DNA of 64,000 bases from Parasphingorhabdus sp. SCSIO 66989 (GTDB lineage: Bacteria; Pseudomonadota; Alphaproteobacteria; Sphingomonadales; Sphingomonadaceae): NCBI RefSeq assembly GCF_032852305.1, contig NZ_CP136594.1:2951501-3015500 (forward strand), given 5' to 3'. Of the stretch, positions 63,468 to 64,000 are shown piece after piece. The notes under the pieces were generated by a model. That model did no database searches. It was given only the letters and a program-made list of their open reading frames with translations, and had not been told where the DNA came from. The position numbers and the translations under genes are program-made. The number at the start of each line of letters is the position of its first letter. The first letter of the stretch is position 1.

Positions 63468-64000
63468 TTACGGCATATTCGTCACTGGAAGCGGCACATC
63501 AAGTTTCTGGGCAATCAGCACCGCCTGAGTCCGGTTAATCACGCCCAGCTTGCGGAAAATCGCGGTGATATGCGCCTTCACCGTCGCTTCGGAAATATCC
63601 ATCTGGAACGCGATCTGCTTGTTGAGCAGGCCTTCATTTATCAGCATCAATATGCGTCGCTGCGCCGGGGTAAGGCTGGCCAGTTTGGTGAAATCATCAT
63701 TATCCGCATCACTGGTTTCGGTGGCAATCGGGAACCAGAAATCGCCTTGCTCCACAGCCGCCAAGGCCCTGCGCATATCCTCCAGCGGCGCGGATTTGGG
63801 AATGAAGGCACACGCCCCCAGGCTCTGCGCCGCGTTGCTGACACCCGCTTCCTCACTCGCTGACACAATAGCGATCGGCATCGCCGGGAAATCCTGCCGG
63901 AAATCGAGCAAGGCGGTCAGGCCATTGCTGTCGGGCAGATGCACGTCGAGCAATAGCAGGTCACTCGCTGCATCCTCTAGTGCGCTGCGGGCCTGTGCTA
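63468..64000 (-). CDS. CrbR-like LuxR-type response regulator, 5' end cut by window
   Basis: The protein is open through the right window edge; the visible part starts in the receiver at SDLLLLDVHLPDS, with the phospho-acceptor Asp in LLLLDVHLPD, then FIPKSAP and a C-terminal LuxR/FixJ-type DNA-binding domain (NKQIAFQMDISEATVKAHIT). It is convergent with the CrbS-like kinase and is most likely its partner, activating acetate-utilisation genes such as acs. The stop is at 63468. Confidence 0.9.
   Translation of the reverse strand, partial: AQARSALEDAASDLLLLDVHLPDSNGLTALLDFRQDFPAMPIAIVSASEEAGVSNAAQSLGACAFIPKSAPLEDMRRALAAVEQGDFWFPIATETSDADNDDFTKLASLTPAQRRILMLINEGLLNKQIAFQMDISEATVKAHITAIFRKLGVINRTQAVLIAQKLDVPLPVTNMP

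Overview
The window looks like chromosomal DNA of an aerobic, carotenoid-making alphaproteobacterium, most likely a sphingomonad (Sphingomonadales). This is inferred from phytoene desaturase and lycopene cyclase genes, tandem MipA/OmpV porin-like genes, a separate ubiG and lysC in the usual alphaproteobacterial style, moderately high GC, and many short palindromic intergenic repeats. No rRNA, tRNA, CRISPR array or complete prophage was seen. About 60 protein genes are supported.

Layout. 1-7.3 kb: the start of a LOG-family gene, a crtY-crtI carotenoid operon, a divergent di-iron membrane hydroxylase that may act on carotenoid rings, a DUF2141 protein and two MipA/OmpV paralogues. 7.4-11.7 kb: a membrane protein, a flavin monooxygenase of Baeyer-Villiger type, and a TPP riboswitch driving thiC. 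11.7-16.5 kb: an accessory island with a DUF4160/DUF2442 gene pair between two copies of the thiC 3' end, a small HTH gene, a three-gene operon that reads as a toxin-antitoxin-SecB chaperone (TAC) system, and a broken IS110-family element. 16.6-21.7 kb: TelA, XpaC-like, YqiJ-like and YqiK flotillin genes, an apparent membrane or envelope stress module. 21.8-32.1 kb: lipid and housekeeping genes (hydrolase, ketoacyl synthase III, SDR, ung, ABC1 kinase, YbaK-like deacylase, uppP). 32.5-40.4 kb: gltD and gltB, separated by two envelope-protein genes. 40.5-47.2 kb: an outer membrane protein, GST, ubiG, lysC, and a scrambled locus with second copies of the lysC 3' end and of a small gene linked to a nucleotidyltransferase. 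47.2-54.7 kb: nitronate monooxygenase-like, dienelactone hydrolase, two bPH2 membrane proteins, a PhoD-like lipoprotein and a DUF885 peptidase-like protein. 54.8-64.0 kb: a cNMP/CBS/DUF294 protein, a DnaQ-like exonuclease, a DUF4212 plus sodium:solute symporter pair, a CrbS-like hybrid sensor kinase with a symporter-like sensor domain, and the convergent start-truncated CrbR-like response regulator. The last group probably senses and imports acetate or a similar small carboxylate.

Two themes stand out. First, accessory genes sit between duplicated 3' ends of core genes at two separate places (thiC and lysC), as if two allelic versions of a locus had been joined by recombination. Second, at least six families of palindromic repeats are scattered through the intergenic space. 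One family has also entered genes: it adds about 20 codons inside ThiC and supplies the last codons and stop of the CrbS-like kinase. The TAC operon at 12783-14136 is the best candidate for an interesting, possibly undescribed member of a known system class.
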